In this document: positions 53,816 to 62,768 of the stretch, piece by piece | Layout: each line of letters opens with the position of its first letter | Numbering within the stretch: the stretch's first letter is position 1 | From: Chitinophagales bacterium | GTDB taxonomy: Bacteria > Bacteroidota > Bacteroidia > Chitinophagales > UBA2359 | Direction: 5' to 3' | NCBI GenBank assembly: GCA_041392475.1 | Contig: JAWKLZ010000002.1 | Location: forward strand, 1,806,501-1,870,500 | DNA: 64,000 nucleotides | Translations under genes and position numbers: made by a program | The notes under the pieces: generated by a model | What the model was told of the DNA's origin: nothing | Seen by the model: the letters and a program-made list of their open reading frames with translations, nothing else | Databases searched by the model: none

Positions 53816-54745
53816 TTATTTAATAGTTATATTTTTTATACTATAATAGCTATTCTTATTATCCTTGTAATAGTTCTTTACCATAATATCCGCCAAAATT
53901 CCTCCAACAAACATGTTCAAACCACTCAAAAATAATAAAATGGTCAGAATAGGCCAAGAAGTATCAGATATGTCCTGTCCTTTGAAAAACAAGACTGTAG
54001 TAACTCCCATACAGACAATACTCATTAACAAAAGAATGAGGCCAATCCCTCCCAGTAAGTGAAGTGGCCGCATAGCATATTTATTCCAAAACCAAACGGC
54101 AATCATGTCAATAAACCCTTTGACAGTGCGCCGCCAATTGTATTTGGTCACACCTGCTGTTCTTGCACGATGGTTTACCACTACTTCTCCTATTTTGAAG
54201 CCTTTTATCTTCAACAATGCTGGGATGAAACGGTGCATTTCTCCATACAATGAAACCCCTTCAAAACATTCTCTCTTATAAATTTTTAAAGAACAACCGC
54301 TATCGTGAATTCCATCATTGATCAACACTTTCCGCAAAAAATTGGCTCCTCTCGACACAAATCGCTTCATGAATGTATCTTTTCGGTTTTTTCGCCAACC
54401 AGAAACCACATCTAACTCATTCATTATGATATAGTCAATCAATTTTGGAATATCCGTAGGATCGTTTTGTCTATCCCCATCCATGGTAATGACATAATCA
54501 TATTGAGCTGCCTTAATTCCGGCATCCATTGCAGCTGTTTGTCCGAAATTCTTTCGGAATTCAATGATTTTTAGAGGAGCGAGTGTTTTAGCAATTTTTA
54601 CTGTGTCGTCATTAGAGCCATCATCTACTAAAATAATTTCATAAGTATAGTTATTATTTTCGCATACTGCTACAATTTCTTCATGCAATGCTGCAACATT
54701 GCCTTCTTCATTGTAAAGTGGTATGACTATCGATAGTTGGTGCAT
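53816..54745 (-). CDS. GT2 glycosyltransferase, polyprenyl-phosphate type (second copy)
   Basis: 309 residues with the same layout as its neighbour: SIVIPLYNEEGNVA, LVDDGSNDDT, TMDGDRQNDP, a CSLKIYKRE block, then two C-terminal helices (LHLLGGIGLILLLMSIVCMGV, PILTILLFLSGLNMFVGGIL). It differs enough from 52854-53804 to be an old paralogue. Eleven bases separate the two genes. It should likewise form a polyprenyl-phosphate sugar. Confidence 0.88.
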   Translation of the reverse strand: MHQLSIVIPLYNEEGNVAALHEEIVAVCENNNYTYEIILVDDGSNDDTVKIAKTLAPLKIIEFRKNFGQTAAMDAGIKAAQYDYVITMDGDRQNDPTDIPKLIDYIIMNELDVVSGWRKNRKDTFMKRFVSRGANFLRKVLINDGIHDSGCSLKIYKRECFEGVSLYGEMHRFIPALLKIKGFKIGEVVVNHRARTAGVTKYNWRRTVKGFIDMIAVWFWNKYAMRPLHLLGGIGLILLLMSIVCMGVTTVLFFKGQDISDTSWPILTILLFLSGLNMFVGGILADIMVKNYYKDNKNSYYSIKNITIK

Positions 54746-54986
54746 AGATTAAATAAGTTTTTTTGTACATTGAGGTGTTGCCCTTTCCCATGAGTTTTTT
54801 AAATTCTGATTCTGTAGTAATAGTCAGATCCATTAACTTATGAGGAGCTTCGTTTGGTTTTGAAGTACCGAATTGTAGATTTTTTATTGAATCTAAGTAT
54901 ATCTTGATTTTTGCAATAGCATAGATAAGGTGAGGGAGGATAAAAAGTCGTTTTTTCGGTTTGAAGAACTTCTTGTACCAAATCAA
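54708..54986 (-). CDS. Small basic protein of unknown function
   Basis: A possible 92-residue frame with a non-ATG (TTG) start. The part up to ~residue 45 looks protein-like (FKPKKRLFILPHLIYAIAKI), but the last third overlaps the GT2 gene in another frame. The frame upstream remains open for ~12 codons without an ATG. It could be the truncated C-terminus of a lost gene. Low certainty. Confidence 0.3.
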   Translation of the reverse strand: MIWYKKFFKPKKRLFILPHLIYAIAKIKIYLDSIKNLQFGTSKPNEAPHKLMDLTITTESEFKKLMGKGNTSMYKKTYLIYAPTIDSHTTLQ

Positions 54987-55037
54987 TGCTTTTTCACCAT
55001 CAAACCTATTTACTACTATTTATCTATTTCATAAGCA

Positions 55038-56102
55038 TTAGACAAATTCAGCCAACTTATAATATTCTTTATACCAATCAATAAATTTCCCAATCCCATA
55101 ATCTACAGATGTTTTAGGTAGATAGTCTAAATCTCTGATTAAATCATTTACATCTGCCCAGTTCATGGGAACATCTCCTGGCTGCATTTCCATAAAATTC
55201 TTTTTTGCGTCCATTCCCAAAGCTTTTTCAATAGCCTTGATAAAATCCATTAATAACACAGGATCACTATTTCCAATATTGTAAATTTTATAAGGAGATT
55301 TAGCCGTACTTGGGTCAGGATTCATTGCAGACCAATCGGGATTTCCTTTTGGAGGATTGTCTATCACCCGCATGACTCCTTCTACAATATCGTCAATATA
55401 GGTGAAATCACGCTGCATATTGCCATGGTTGAAAATATTGATAGGTTTGTCTTCCAAAATAGCTTTTGTAAACAAGAACAAAGCCATGTCGGGTCTTCCC
55501 CAAGGACCATACACCGTAAAGAATCGGAGTCCAGTCGTTGGAAGGTTGAACAAATGGCTATAAGAATGAGCCATCAATTCATTGGATTTTTTGGTTGCAG
55601 CATACAGGCTGATGGGATGGTCAATATTGTCGGAAGTAGAAAAAGGCATTTTTTCATTCAGTCCATAAACACTTGAACTACTTGCATATACAAAGTGTTT
55701 TATTTTTTGATGACGACAGCCTTCCAATACATTCACAAAGCCAACAATGTTGCTATCTATATAGGCATGGGGATTCTCCAAACTGTATCTAACCCCTGCT
55801 TGGGCAGCCAAATGGCAAACTTTATCAAACTGTTGTTCTTCAAAAAGTTGTGCAACATTTTCTTTGTCTTCCAGTTGGAGTTGGATGAACTGATAATTGG
55901 GGTGTATTTCACTTTGCACTAAGCGGTTATACGCAATAGCTTCACGGGTTATTCCCGTTTCTGCCAACCGATTATATTTCAAATTAACATCGTAATAATC
56001 GTTAATGCTGTCTAAACCAATCACTTCGTCTCCACGGTCAATCAATTGTTTTGCCAAATGAAAACCGATGAAGCCTGCTGTGCCTGTTACCAAAATTCGC
56101 AT
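55038..56102 (-). CDS. UDP-glucuronate 4-epimerase (NAD-dependent epimerase)
   Basis: A 354-residue SDR-type epimerase that makes UDP-galacturonate from UDP-glucuronate. The NAD loop is TGTAGFIGFHLAKQL, the catalytic Tyr/Lys are in SLYAATKKSNELMAHSYSH, and the LRFFTVYGPWGRPDMALFLF signature is diagnostic of this subfamily. The frame opens at 56144, but the -7 element TAGCTTTG (56142-56149) overlaps that start, so the ATG at 56102 (MRILVTG) is used. First gene of the long minus-strand glycan operon. Confidence 0.92.
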   Translation of the reverse strand: MRILVTGTAGFIGFHLAKQLIDRGDEVIGLDSINDYYDVNLKYNRLAETGITREAIAYNRLVQSEIHPNYQFIQLQLEDKENVAQLFEEQQFDKVCHLAAQAGVRYSLENPHAYIDSNIVGFVNVLEGCRHQKIKHFVYASSSSVYGLNEKMPFSTSDNIDHPISLYAATKKSNELMAHSYSHLFNLPTTGLRFFTVYGPWGRPDMALFLFTKAILEDKPINIFNHGNMQRDFTYIDDIVEGVMRVIDNPPKGNPDWSAMNPDPSTAKSPYKIYNIGNSDPVLLMDFIKAIEKALGMDAKKNFMEMQPGDVPMNWADVNDLIRDLDYLPKTSVDYGIGKFIDWYKEYYKLAEFV

Positions 56103-56141
56103 GAGAGTCACTTTAGTTAAAATAGAACTGCAAGGCAGATG

Positions 56142-56149
56142 CAAAGCTA
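56142..56149 (-). promoter_or_regulatory. Probable -7 element of the glycan operon
   Basis: TAGCTTTG on the minus strand, 39 bases before the epimerase ATG; no clear -33 at 17-23 bases. Confidence 0.4.
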
Positions 56150-56211
56150 ACAGATTGCAGCCTAATTTGAAGGATAAATAGTGATTTTTTGAAGTCTTGC
56201 AACTAAAAAAC

Positions 56212-56242
56212 TTGCTGCAAGCTAAAATATAGGCTATTTTTG
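56212..56242 (+). promoter_or_regulatory. Bacteroidota-type promoter of the RNA-binding protein gene
   Basis: TTG (56212-56214) - 20 bases - TATTTTTG (56235-56242), a good consensus match. The expected leader is ~33 bases before the ATG at 56281. Confidence 0.6.
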
Positions 56243-56280
56243 TGACAGTTTTTTATCATTTTTTCAATTTATTTTTCCTT

Positions 56281-56631
56281 ATGAACATTTATGTCGGTAA
56301 TCTTGATTACCAAATTACTGAGGATGATTTGCGCGATATATTTGAAGAGTACGGCGCAGTTACATCCGTAAAACTCGTGATAGATAGAGAAACGAATCGG
56401 TCAAAAGGTTTTGGCTTTGTTGAAATGCAAAATCAAGAAGAAGGACAAAAAGCAATTGACGAGCTCGAAGGCGCAGAGTTGGAAGGTCGAACCATGCGTG
56501 TGAACATTGCCCGTGAACGAACGGAAAAAAGAGGCGGCGGCGGACGTGGCGGCAATAGAAGGGGGGGTAATAGAGGTGGCTACCGTTCTGAAAACAAATC
56601 TGACAACAGCGACAACAACAATCGTTGGTAA
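56281..56631 (+). CDS. RRM-type glycine-rich RNA-binding protein
   Basis: 116 residues. One RNA-recognition motif (1-80) with RNP2 IYVGNL and RNP1 KGFGFVEM, followed by an Arg/Gly-rich tail (RGGGGRGGNRRGGNRGG) and a polar Asn/Asp end. This is the bacterial/cyanobacterial Rbp-like single-RRM type, found widely in Bacteroidota and thought to bind U-rich RNA as post-transcriptional regulators. The frame opens at 56242 inside the promoter, so the start is 56281. A strong terminator follows at 56762. Confidence 0.92.
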   Translation: MNIYVGNLDYQITEDDLRDIFEEYGAVTSVKLVIDRETNRSKGFGFVEMQNQEEGQKAIDELEGAELEGRTMRVNIARERTEKRGGGGRGGNRRGGNRGGYRSENKSDNSDNNNRW

Positions 56632-56761
56632 CTTTCCTTAGTAATGGCTCAAAATTAATTCTCCGATTTAAAATTCCAAACCATCTGATTAAGAAGTGGT
56701 TTTCATTTTAATTCTTATTTTAATTTTCATTCATTGCTTACCTTTCTTTCAGAACCTTTCG

Positions 56762-56802
56762 GCGATGCTGTGCTTTCTGTATAGCATCGCTTTTTGTTTT
56801 TT
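56762..56802 (+). terminator. Intrinsic terminator between rbp-like gene and serC
   Basis: GCGATGCT (56762-56769) pairs with AGCATCGC (56783-56790) around 13 bases, followed by TTTTTGTTTTTT. It ends 34 bases before the serC start. Confidence 0.8.
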
Positions 56803-56836
56803 CTCCATTACTAAAATGATTACACAAACATCTTTC

Positions 56837-57904
56837 ATGAAAAAATACAACTTTAGTTCTGGCCCTGCGGTATTGCCTCAATCTCTGTTTGAACAAGCTG
56901 CAAAGGCAACATTAGACTATCAAGATTCTGGTTTATCCATTCTTGAGATTTCTCATCGCAGTGATGCTTTTGTTGAAATCCTTGAAGGATCGCAACGTTT
57001 GGTTATAGAGCTTTTGGATTTAGACGACGATTTTGAAGTATTGTTTCTATCAGGTGGAGCTAGTATGCAGTTTTGCCAAGTTCCTTTCAATTTGTTGCCT
57101 TCAAATGGCTTGGCGGCTTACTTAGATACAGGCACTTGGTCGGAAAATGCAATCAAAGAAGCGAAATTGTTCGGAAATATCGAAGTTGTAGCCTCTTCTA
57201 AGTCAAGCACCTTCAACCATATTCCCAAAAGCTATACTATCCCTAATCAAGCGGATTATTTTCACATTACCACCAACAATACCATTTACGGCACCCAAAT
57301 TCACGAGATTCCTAAGAGTGAAGTACCCATTGTAGCGGATATGTCGTCCGATATTTTCTCCAAACAAATAGACATGAATCAATTTGGGTTGGTGTATGCA
57401 GGAGCGCAAAAAAACTTAGGTCCAGCAGGTACGACTTTGATAATTGTCCGCAAAAGCTTATTGGGAAAAACCAATAGAGCCATTCCAAGTATGTTGGATT
57501 ATCAAGTGCACATCGCCAAAAATTCGTCCTTCAATACGCCGCCTGTTTTCCCGATTTACTGCTGCTATTTAGGACTGCAATGGATCAAAGAGAAAGGAAT
57601 AGCACAAATAGAAAAAGACAACCGATTGAAGGCAAGGTTGATGTATGACGAAATTGACCGCAACTCTCTTTTTGAAGGACATTCGGTGGTAGAAGACCGT
57701 TCGATGATGAACGCTACTTTTGTCCTCAAAAACGCTGAATTGGAGTCCTCTTTTTTGGATATGGCAACTCAAGCCAATTGTCTGACAATTCAAGGGCATC
57801 GCTCGGTTGGCGGATTTAGAGCCTCTATTTACAATACTATGCCGATTGAAGGAGTGCAAACTTTGGTATCGGTGATGCAAGAGATGGAACGCAAGTTTGG
57901 ATAG
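56837..57904 (+). CDS. serC: Phosphoserine aminotransferase
   Basis: 355 residues. SerC converts 3-phosphohydroxypyruvate and glutamate to phosphoserine and 2-oxoglutarate (serine, and in some species pyridoxal synthesis). The start is MKKYNFSSGPAVLP, a SerC hallmark. GASMQFCQVPFN and TNNTIYGTQI are typical, the PLP Lys is in AGAQKNLGPAG, and HRSVGGFRASIYN is near the end. The frame extends to 56696 across the terminator, so those 47 codons are not used. serA and serB are not nearby. Confidence 0.95.
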   Translation: MKKYNFSSGPAVLPQSLFEQAAKATLDYQDSGLSILEISHRSDAFVEILEGSQRLVIELLDLDDDFEVLFLSGGASMQFCQVPFNLLPSNGLAAYLDTGTWSENAIKEAKLFGNIEVVASSKSSTFNHIPKSYTIPNQADYFHITTNNTIYGTQIHEIPKSEVPIVADMSSDIFSKQIDMNQFGLVYAGAQKNLGPAGTTLIIVRKSLLGKTNRAIPSMLDYQVHIAKNSSFNTPPVFPIYCCYLGLQWIKEKGIAQIEKDNRLKARLMYDEIDRNSLFEGHSVVEDRSMMNATFVLKNAELESSFLDMATQANCLTIQGHRSVGGFRASIYNTMPIEGVQTLVSVMQEMERKFG

Positions 57905-58001
57905 CAGACACCTCAATTTGCTGTTTTGAAGCAGTTCAAAATTTTATTCAACTACAACAGCATCTCACGGTGGATTACCAATAAAATAAAATTCTGGTGT
58001 G

Positions 58002-58080
58002 GACTTTTGAAGTTTTCCTTTTAAAAAGTAAGTACTTATTTCATAGTTTTTCAATTCTTTAGCTCTAAACTTCAAAAGTC
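58002..58080. repeat. Widely spaced 14-bp inverted repeat between converging genes
   Basis: GACTTTTGAAGTTT (58002-58015) is inverted at 58067-58080, 51 bases apart, with flanking GGTGTG/CATTCCAC partly matching. It lies between the converging serC and ribH genes; it may be a terminator or a small mobile repeat. Nothing else is seen in 57905-58155. Confidence 0.45.
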
Positions 58081-58155
58081 TCATTCCACTAACTAAAATC
58101 TTCGATGAACCGTCTTTTCCTCTGACCAAGTAAAATTGTCATAGGATTCATTTTT

Positions 58156-58794
58156 TTAAAAAGGCAAAGGGGTGCTATCGTTATCATCGCTATTTGCAGT
58201 ATGTTCATCTTCATATTCCTTGCTCATTTCCTCATTGATTTCCCAAAGTCTTTTTTCCCATGCCTCTTTTGAATCATGGTGTATTTTGCGCCTCAAAGCC
58301 GCCATTTTGATAGCTGCAATGGCAGTTTCTACACCTTTGTTACCGTGTTTTCCACCAGCCCTATCTTTGGCTTGTTGATGTGTTTGAGGAGTAAGTACGC
58401 CAAAAATTACGGGGCAATCAGCATTGCTACCCTCATCGTGTTCACGAAGGTTGAGCTGCATAATTCCCTGTGCAACTGCTTGATTGATGTATTCATCGTG
58501 ACGGGTTTCGCCTGTAATCACACAACCCAAACAAATAATCGCCTGAACACCAGGATATTGAACCTCTTGCATCAAACGGGCAGCGTAAGGTAACTCATAC
58601 GTACCAGGAACATGATGCACTTCAATGTCTTCGGCAAGCACTCCGTGTTCCAATAGCGCATTTTGAGCACCTTCGAGTAGAGCAAAGGTAATATCGGTGT
58701 GATAATCAGTGACTATAATGCCAAAACGATACCCTTTTGCATTCGGGACAGCATTGTAGTCATATTCGGAAAGACCTTTGAGTTCACTTGCCAT
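58156..58794 (-). CDS. ribH: 6,7-dimethyl-8-ribityllumazine synthase
   Basis: 212 residues. RibH condenses the ribityl-aminouracil with dihydroxybutanone phosphate to lumazine, the riboflavin precursor. The motifs are FGIIVTDYHTDIT, the VPGTYELPYAA loop, CLGCVITGETRHDEYI with the catalytic His, PVIFGVLT, and GGKHGNKGVETA. The usual length is ~155-165; the extra ~45 residues form an acidic C-terminal tail (MSKEYEDEHTANSDDND). A terminator separates it from the TPR gene upstream. Confidence 0.95.
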   Translation of the reverse strand: MASELKGLSEYDYNAVPNAKGYRFGIIVTDYHTDITFALLEGAQNALLEHGVLAEDIEVHHVPGTYELPYAARLMQEVQYPGVQAIICLGCVITGETRHDEYINQAVAQGIMQLNLREHDEGSNADCPVIFGVLTPQTHQQAKDRAGGKHGNKGVETAIAAIKMAALRRKIHHDSKEAWEKRLWEINEEMSKEYEDEHTANSDDNDSTPLPF

Positions 58795-58830
58795 AATAGG
58801 AGGGAATTAATTCTTTAACTACGCAGAAAT

Positions 58831-58898
58831 ACAAAAAAATAGGAAATAAATAGAAGTGCAGCCAAGTAATTACTCGCCATTATTTCTACTTATTTCCT
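58831..58898 (-). terminator. Terminator between the TPR membrane protein gene and ribH
   Basis: A 15-bp stem with one mismatch (58841-58855 with 58884-58898), followed on the minus strand by ATTTTTTTG (58831-58840). Confidence 0.6.
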
Positions 58899-58919
58899 AT
58901 CACTTATTTTAGAATGGAA

Positions 58920-59639
58920 TTACATCTTCGCATCTACGCGAGCGATGTATTTGTCAATGCTTTGACCTACTAATGAAGTCGGATATTCTTTTTTGATAAC
59001 TTCGTAAGCAGCTTTTGCTCCACTATTGTCGCCTTCATGTTCCATTGCTTGACCTGCACGCAACCAATAAGTAGTAGCCGTAAATTCATTGTCGCTATTA
59101 GCAGCCGCTTTTTTGTAGTAACTGATAGCATTGGACATATCGCCCAATTCAGAATAGGCATCACCCAATGCTCCCAAAGCCATGGTACTAACAACCTCAT
59201 CATCACCGTCAAATTTTTTGAGGTAAGTAACAGCATTGTTGAAGTCGCCCAAGTTCAAGTAACTGATACCAGCATAGTAGTTTGCCAAATTTGTAGCATC
59301 TGTCATGCCACTATATTTGTCAATGATATCGAGGAATCCAAGAGAATTACCATCTCCATTCAATGCCAACTGAAACGAATCTTGCTTAAAATAACGCTCC
59401 GCAACATACATTTCTGACTGAGCTTCTTGTTCTTGACCTGGTAAATAAAGATTGTTAAATGCTAAGAAGGCCAAAATCAATAACGCAATACCTGCCACAA
59501 TACCCAATACGATTTTGCTATTGTCTTCAATAAACTTTTCAGCTTTACCATACGTTTCCTGCAATTGTATTTCCTGCTCAAGTATGTCTCCTTTAAGTTG
59601 GGTATCTTTTACTTTTTTTCCCTTGTTGTACGTTGCCAT
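58920..59639 (-). CDS. Membrane-anchored TPR protein (YfgM-like)
   Basis: 239 residues: a charged cytoplasmic N-terminus (~1-42), one membrane helix (IVLGIVAGIALLILAFLAF, 43-62), and a periplasmic part with TPR-like repeats (YYAGISYLNLGDFNNAVTYLKKF, ALGDAYSELGDMSNAISYYKKA). The layout equals YfgM/ancillary SecYEG-translocon proteins, which help chaperone hand-over in the periplasm. This gene is commonly next to ribH in Bacteroidota. The promoter region is at 59716. Confidence 0.85.
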   Translation of the reverse strand: MATYNKGKKVKDTQLKGDILEQEIQLQETYGKAEKFIEDNSKIVLGIVAGIALLILAFLAFNNLYLPGQEQEAQSEMYVAERYFKQDSFQLALNGDGNSLGFLDIIDKYSGMTDATNLANYYAGISYLNLGDFNNAVTYLKKFDGDDEVVSTMALGALGDAYSELGDMSNAISYYKKAAANSDNEFTATTYWLRAGQAMEHEGDNSGAKAAYEVIKKEYPTSLVGQSIDKYIARVDAKM

Positions 59640-59715
59640 CTTTTTATTCTAAAACGTTTAATGTAAAAAGGTGAAGATTGAAGCCTCAAAAAATCGGCTC
59701 TCTTTTTTTGGAGGG

Positions 59716-59749
59716 CAAAGATAGTGAATTTACAAATTTTGTTCACTAT
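59716..59749 (-). promoter_or_regulatory. -7 element overlapped by an inverted repeat, upstream of the TPR membrane protein gene
   Basis: TATCTTTG on the minus strand (59716-59723) fits TAnnTTTG. ATAGTGAA (59721-59728) is inverted as TTCACTAT (59742-59749), spanning the -7 to -33 space. Such a placement would suit a repressor or activator site. Confidence 0.4.
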
Positions 59750-59789
59750 ATCTTTTTTTATTCTTACTTTTCTAGGGAAATTCCTTAGT

Positions 59790-60596
59790 TTAAGACCCCA
59801 AAACTTCTACTTCGTCCCCTATTTTCACTTCAAAGTGCTGTTTTCCCTTCAATTTGAAATACCGCCCAAACAAAATTCTTTGCCCTTCTTTTCGGTAAGT
59901 TGCCAAAGTACGCAAAGGTTCTTTTCCGACCTCTGCGGTTTCTTGGTTAGTTGTTATCACTTGACAGCGACCGCAATTCTTAATGGCCTCAAATTCAGCT
60001 TCTCCAATTTTGAAGGTCTGCCAATTGTCTTCAATATGTGGACTTCCCCCTTCAAAAATAACATTGGCTCGAAACCGATTGATAGGAATTTTTTGCTCCA
60101 ACTGACCATTGAGATAATCCAAAGCCGTCTGGCTCAAAAACAAATAAGGTGCTGCATCGGGAAAGTTAATTTCCGCATCAGGATGATTATGAACCACTCT
60201 ACGTTCCCCATCGGGAATGAATACCAAATATACCTCAAAACCCATCAATTTTGAAAACCAATCATTGATTTCCTCACTTTCGACCACCGCATTGACCACA
60301 TCATCCCAAATAACGACTTTCATTCGTCGGTCTTTGGCATCGGCAGAACGTGCGGGTACAAACAAATCCTTATCCGAGTTTTTGTGAGAAACCACAATAC
60401 CATTTTGGGCAAGAGCAGTTTTGAAAAACACCAAACTGGGCATATTTCTTTGGGTGATAAACTGACCATTGGAGTCCGTCAACAGCCATCGTCGGTCGTA
60501 TTCCAAACCTTTAGGAGTCAACTTAGAAGTTTGCAGGCTAATGCCTCCAAGTGATTTAATGGGATAAACATACAGTTCAGTTATTTTGAAAGTCAT
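59790..60596 (-). CDS. MOSC-domain protein with N-terminal beta-barrel (mARC/YcbX-like)
   Basis: 268 residues. The N-terminal MOSC_N barrel (ITELYVYPIKSLGGI, LEYDRRWLL) is followed by a MOSC domain with INRFRANVIFEG and the conserved Cys in NCGRCQVITTN, which would bind a molybdenum cofactor. There is no ferredoxin domain, unlike YcbX. Such proteins reduce N-hydroxylated compounds in partnership with a separate electron donor. The gene stands alone; nothing is seen in the 194-base gap 60597-60790. Confidence 0.85.
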   Translation of the reverse strand: MTFKITELYVYPIKSLGGISLQTSKLTPKGLEYDRRWLLTDSNGQFITQRNMPSLVFFKTALAQNGIVVSHKNSDKDLFVPARSADAKDRRMKVVIWDDVVNAVVESEEINDWFSKLMGFEVYLVFIPDGERRVVHNHPDAEINFPDAAPYLFLSQTALDYLNGQLEQKIPINRFRANVIFEGGSPHIEDNWQTFKIGEAEFEAIKNCGRCQVITTNQETAEVGKEPLRTLATYRKEGQRILFGRYFKLKGKQHFEVKIGDEVEVLGS

Positions 60597-60790
60597 TTCG
60601 TGATGTTTAAAATTTTAGCAATTTTTGAGTATTGAATTGTGACTATTTTTCAAAACTATTAGTCCTTTTGGGGTGATAAAATACTATTTTTAAAAGTAGA
60701 ATAACCGCTTGATTATAAACTCCATTCTTAGCAAAATATCGTCATAAGCTACCATGTAATTACATAGTTTTCAACGTCCACCGTCCAGCT

Positions 60791-62593
60791 TCAATTCGGC
60801 ACTACAAAACCCAATGCCTTTGCCCTTTGCATATCCTGTTGGGCTTGTCCATCCTTTCCCAAGGCAGCATTTGCCTTTCCACGATTGAAGAAATATTCAC
60901 CAACTGTAGGTTTGAGTTTTATCGCCTTATTGAAGTCCGTCAATGCTTTGTCAAAATTTTGAAGCTGCAGATAAGAAATGCCTCGCCAATTGTAGGCCCT
61001 ATCATCCTCCGTTTTTTTCTTCAAATACTGCGTATAATCTTTTACCGCCGCCGCATGATTGTTGGAAATGCTGTACAAAATAGCCCGATTGAGGTAAGCC
61101 TGATAATACGAAGGATCTACTTCAATCAACAAATTGACATCATTAAAGCCCCTTTCTATGTCCTGCAATTCAAAGTAAACTCCCGCCCTTTCGTTCAAAG
61201 CATGGGGATCATTGGGATGGTACTTCAATGCCTCATTGAAGTATTGAAGTGCTTTGTCTATCAATTGCCTATTTGTTCGACTTTTTTTGTACTCCTCAAT
61301 ATAATAAACGCCCATATTGACCAATCCCTTTTCACCCTTTGGTTTTTGCTGCACCTGATAGCCCCAAAGTGTTTCCCCACTTTTCCAGACTTTTAGGTGC
61401 TGAAAACTATACACTCCCAACAGCAACAGCCATACCCCCAACACACCATTGATAATTTGTTTGTGAGAAGGATAACAACTGATCCACCGTTTCCACCAAT
61501 ACGCCAATATCAAACCCAAACCAATGTAAGGCATGTAGGTATATCGCTCTGCAACAACTGCTCCTCCAATTGTCACCAACTGCAAAACCAACAACAAGTT
61601 GAGCAAATAAAACGCCATGCCAAATACCATCACCTTGCTCCGCCTCCACACCACAAAAATCGTGGCCCATATACCGAGCAGCACCAAAGGAGAAAGCCAA
61701 TAAACAATGGGCAGCCCCATATTGGGAGTAGGATGTGCATAAAAAGGCAGCAAAGGATAGGGAACAAAAAACTTGAGGAGGTAAAAATTGAAGCCATAAG
61801 CTGCAAAAAGAATGCGTTCTATGAAACTGTATTGTGAGATAGAAGCAACAGCATCCAAGTTGTTTTGAATCTTTACGGTATAAAGTCCGATGCCAAAAGC
61901 CAAGATCAAAAAAGGAAGTTTTTCTACCAACAACTTCACCGACCATCTGCGCTTGTACCAAAAATCAAAGGCAAACAACACTATCGGAAAAATGACCGCA
62001 GCGGGTTTTGACAACAAGGACAAAACGAACAAAACCAAAGTAGCTACATAAAAACCCATTTGTCGGGTCTTGATATAGCGGATATAGGTCAGCAGTGCGG
62101 GCAGAAAAAATAGGGTGTAAAGCAAGTCTTTGCGCTCCGAAACCCATGCTACGGATTCAATGTGCATCGGGTGAATCCCAAACAGTAGGGCTGCAATGAA
62201 AGCAATGAAGACATTTCGTTTGGTCAGTGTGTATAATAGCCAAAAAACCAGCAAAGTATTTAGTAGGTGTAGCAGTAGATTGGTGAAATGATACCCAAAT
62301 GGTTCAAATCCCGAAACCGCATAATTGGCTGCCAATGAAAGCATGGTCAAAGGATGGTAATTGTGCGCCATGGGTTCGGTAAGCATGGTAGCGACATCCA
62401 TATTGATGAGATGTTCGTTTTCATAGACGTAGGTGTTGTCGTCCCAGGTCACAAAACCATTTTGCAGCGATGGCAAATACACCAAAAAAGTAATGAGTAA
62501 CAAAATACCCACCGCCCATTTTCTTTCTTTAGAATGTTGGGCAATGGTTTTCTTTTTGGATGGTATATTGTGTGATTTTTTGGAGTTTTTCAT
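60791..62593 (-). CDS. Polytopic membrane protein with C-terminal TPR repeats (TMTC/O-mannosyltransferase-like)
   Basis: About 600 residues. The first luminal loop (FVTWDDNTYVYEN, with the acidic pair DD) and GIHPMHIESVAWVSERKDLL are typical of the TMTC/GT-C group that transfers sugar from a polyprenyl-phosphate donor. About ten helices run to residue ~410, then at least four TPR units (ALKYHPNDPHALNERAGVYF, YNWRGISYLQLQNFDKALTDFNKAI). The frame opens at 62632; I start at the Met at 62593 (MKNSKKSHN). The acceptor is unknown. Confidence 0.78.
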   Translation of the reverse strand: MKNSKKSHNIPSKKKTIAQHSKERKWAVGILLLITFLVYLPSLQNGFVTWDDNTYVYENEHLINMDVATMLTEPMAHNYHPLTMLSLAANYAVSGFEPFGYHFTNLLLHLLNTLLVFWLLYTLTKRNVFIAFIAALLFGIHPMHIESVAWVSERKDLLYTLFFLPALLTYIRYIKTRQMGFYVATLVLFVLSLLSKPAAVIFPIVLFAFDFWYKRRWSVKLLVEKLPFLILAFGIGLYTVKIQNNLDAVASISQYSFIERILFAAYGFNFYLLKFFVPYPLLPFYAHPTPNMGLPIVYWLSPLVLLGIWATIFVVWRRSKVMVFGMAFYLLNLLLVLQLVTIGGAVVAERYTYMPYIGLGLILAYWWKRWISCYPSHKQIINGVLGVWLLLLGVYSFQHLKVWKSGETLWGYQVQQKPKGEKGLVNMGVYYIEEYKKSRTNRQLIDKALQYFNEALKYHPNDPHALNERAGVYFELQDIERGFNDVNLLIEVDPSYYQAYLNRAILYSISNNHAAAVKDYTQYLKKKTEDDRAYNWRGISYLQLQNFDKALTDFNKAIKLKPTVGEYFFNRGKANAALGKDGQAQQDMQRAKALGFVVPN

Positions 62594-62692
62594 AAAAGAA
62601 AAAGCTGTCATTTGAAGCTTAAAAGTACACATTTAGCCCATTATATTCAAAATTCAATTTTTTGGGACTTAAACTTTCTATTTTTAAATAAT

Positions 62693-62735
62693 TATAAAAA
62701 ATGCGCTCAAAAACAGATTTGTTTTTGAGCGCATT
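62693..62735 (-). terminator. Intrinsic terminator of the thioredoxin-TPR gene
   Basis: A perfect 16-bp stem, 62700-62715 with 62720-62735, a 4-base loop, then TTTTTATAATT on the minus strand. Confidence 0.8.
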
Positions 62736-62768
62736 GCAAAAATAAGACGGCTATTGAAGCTGATACAA

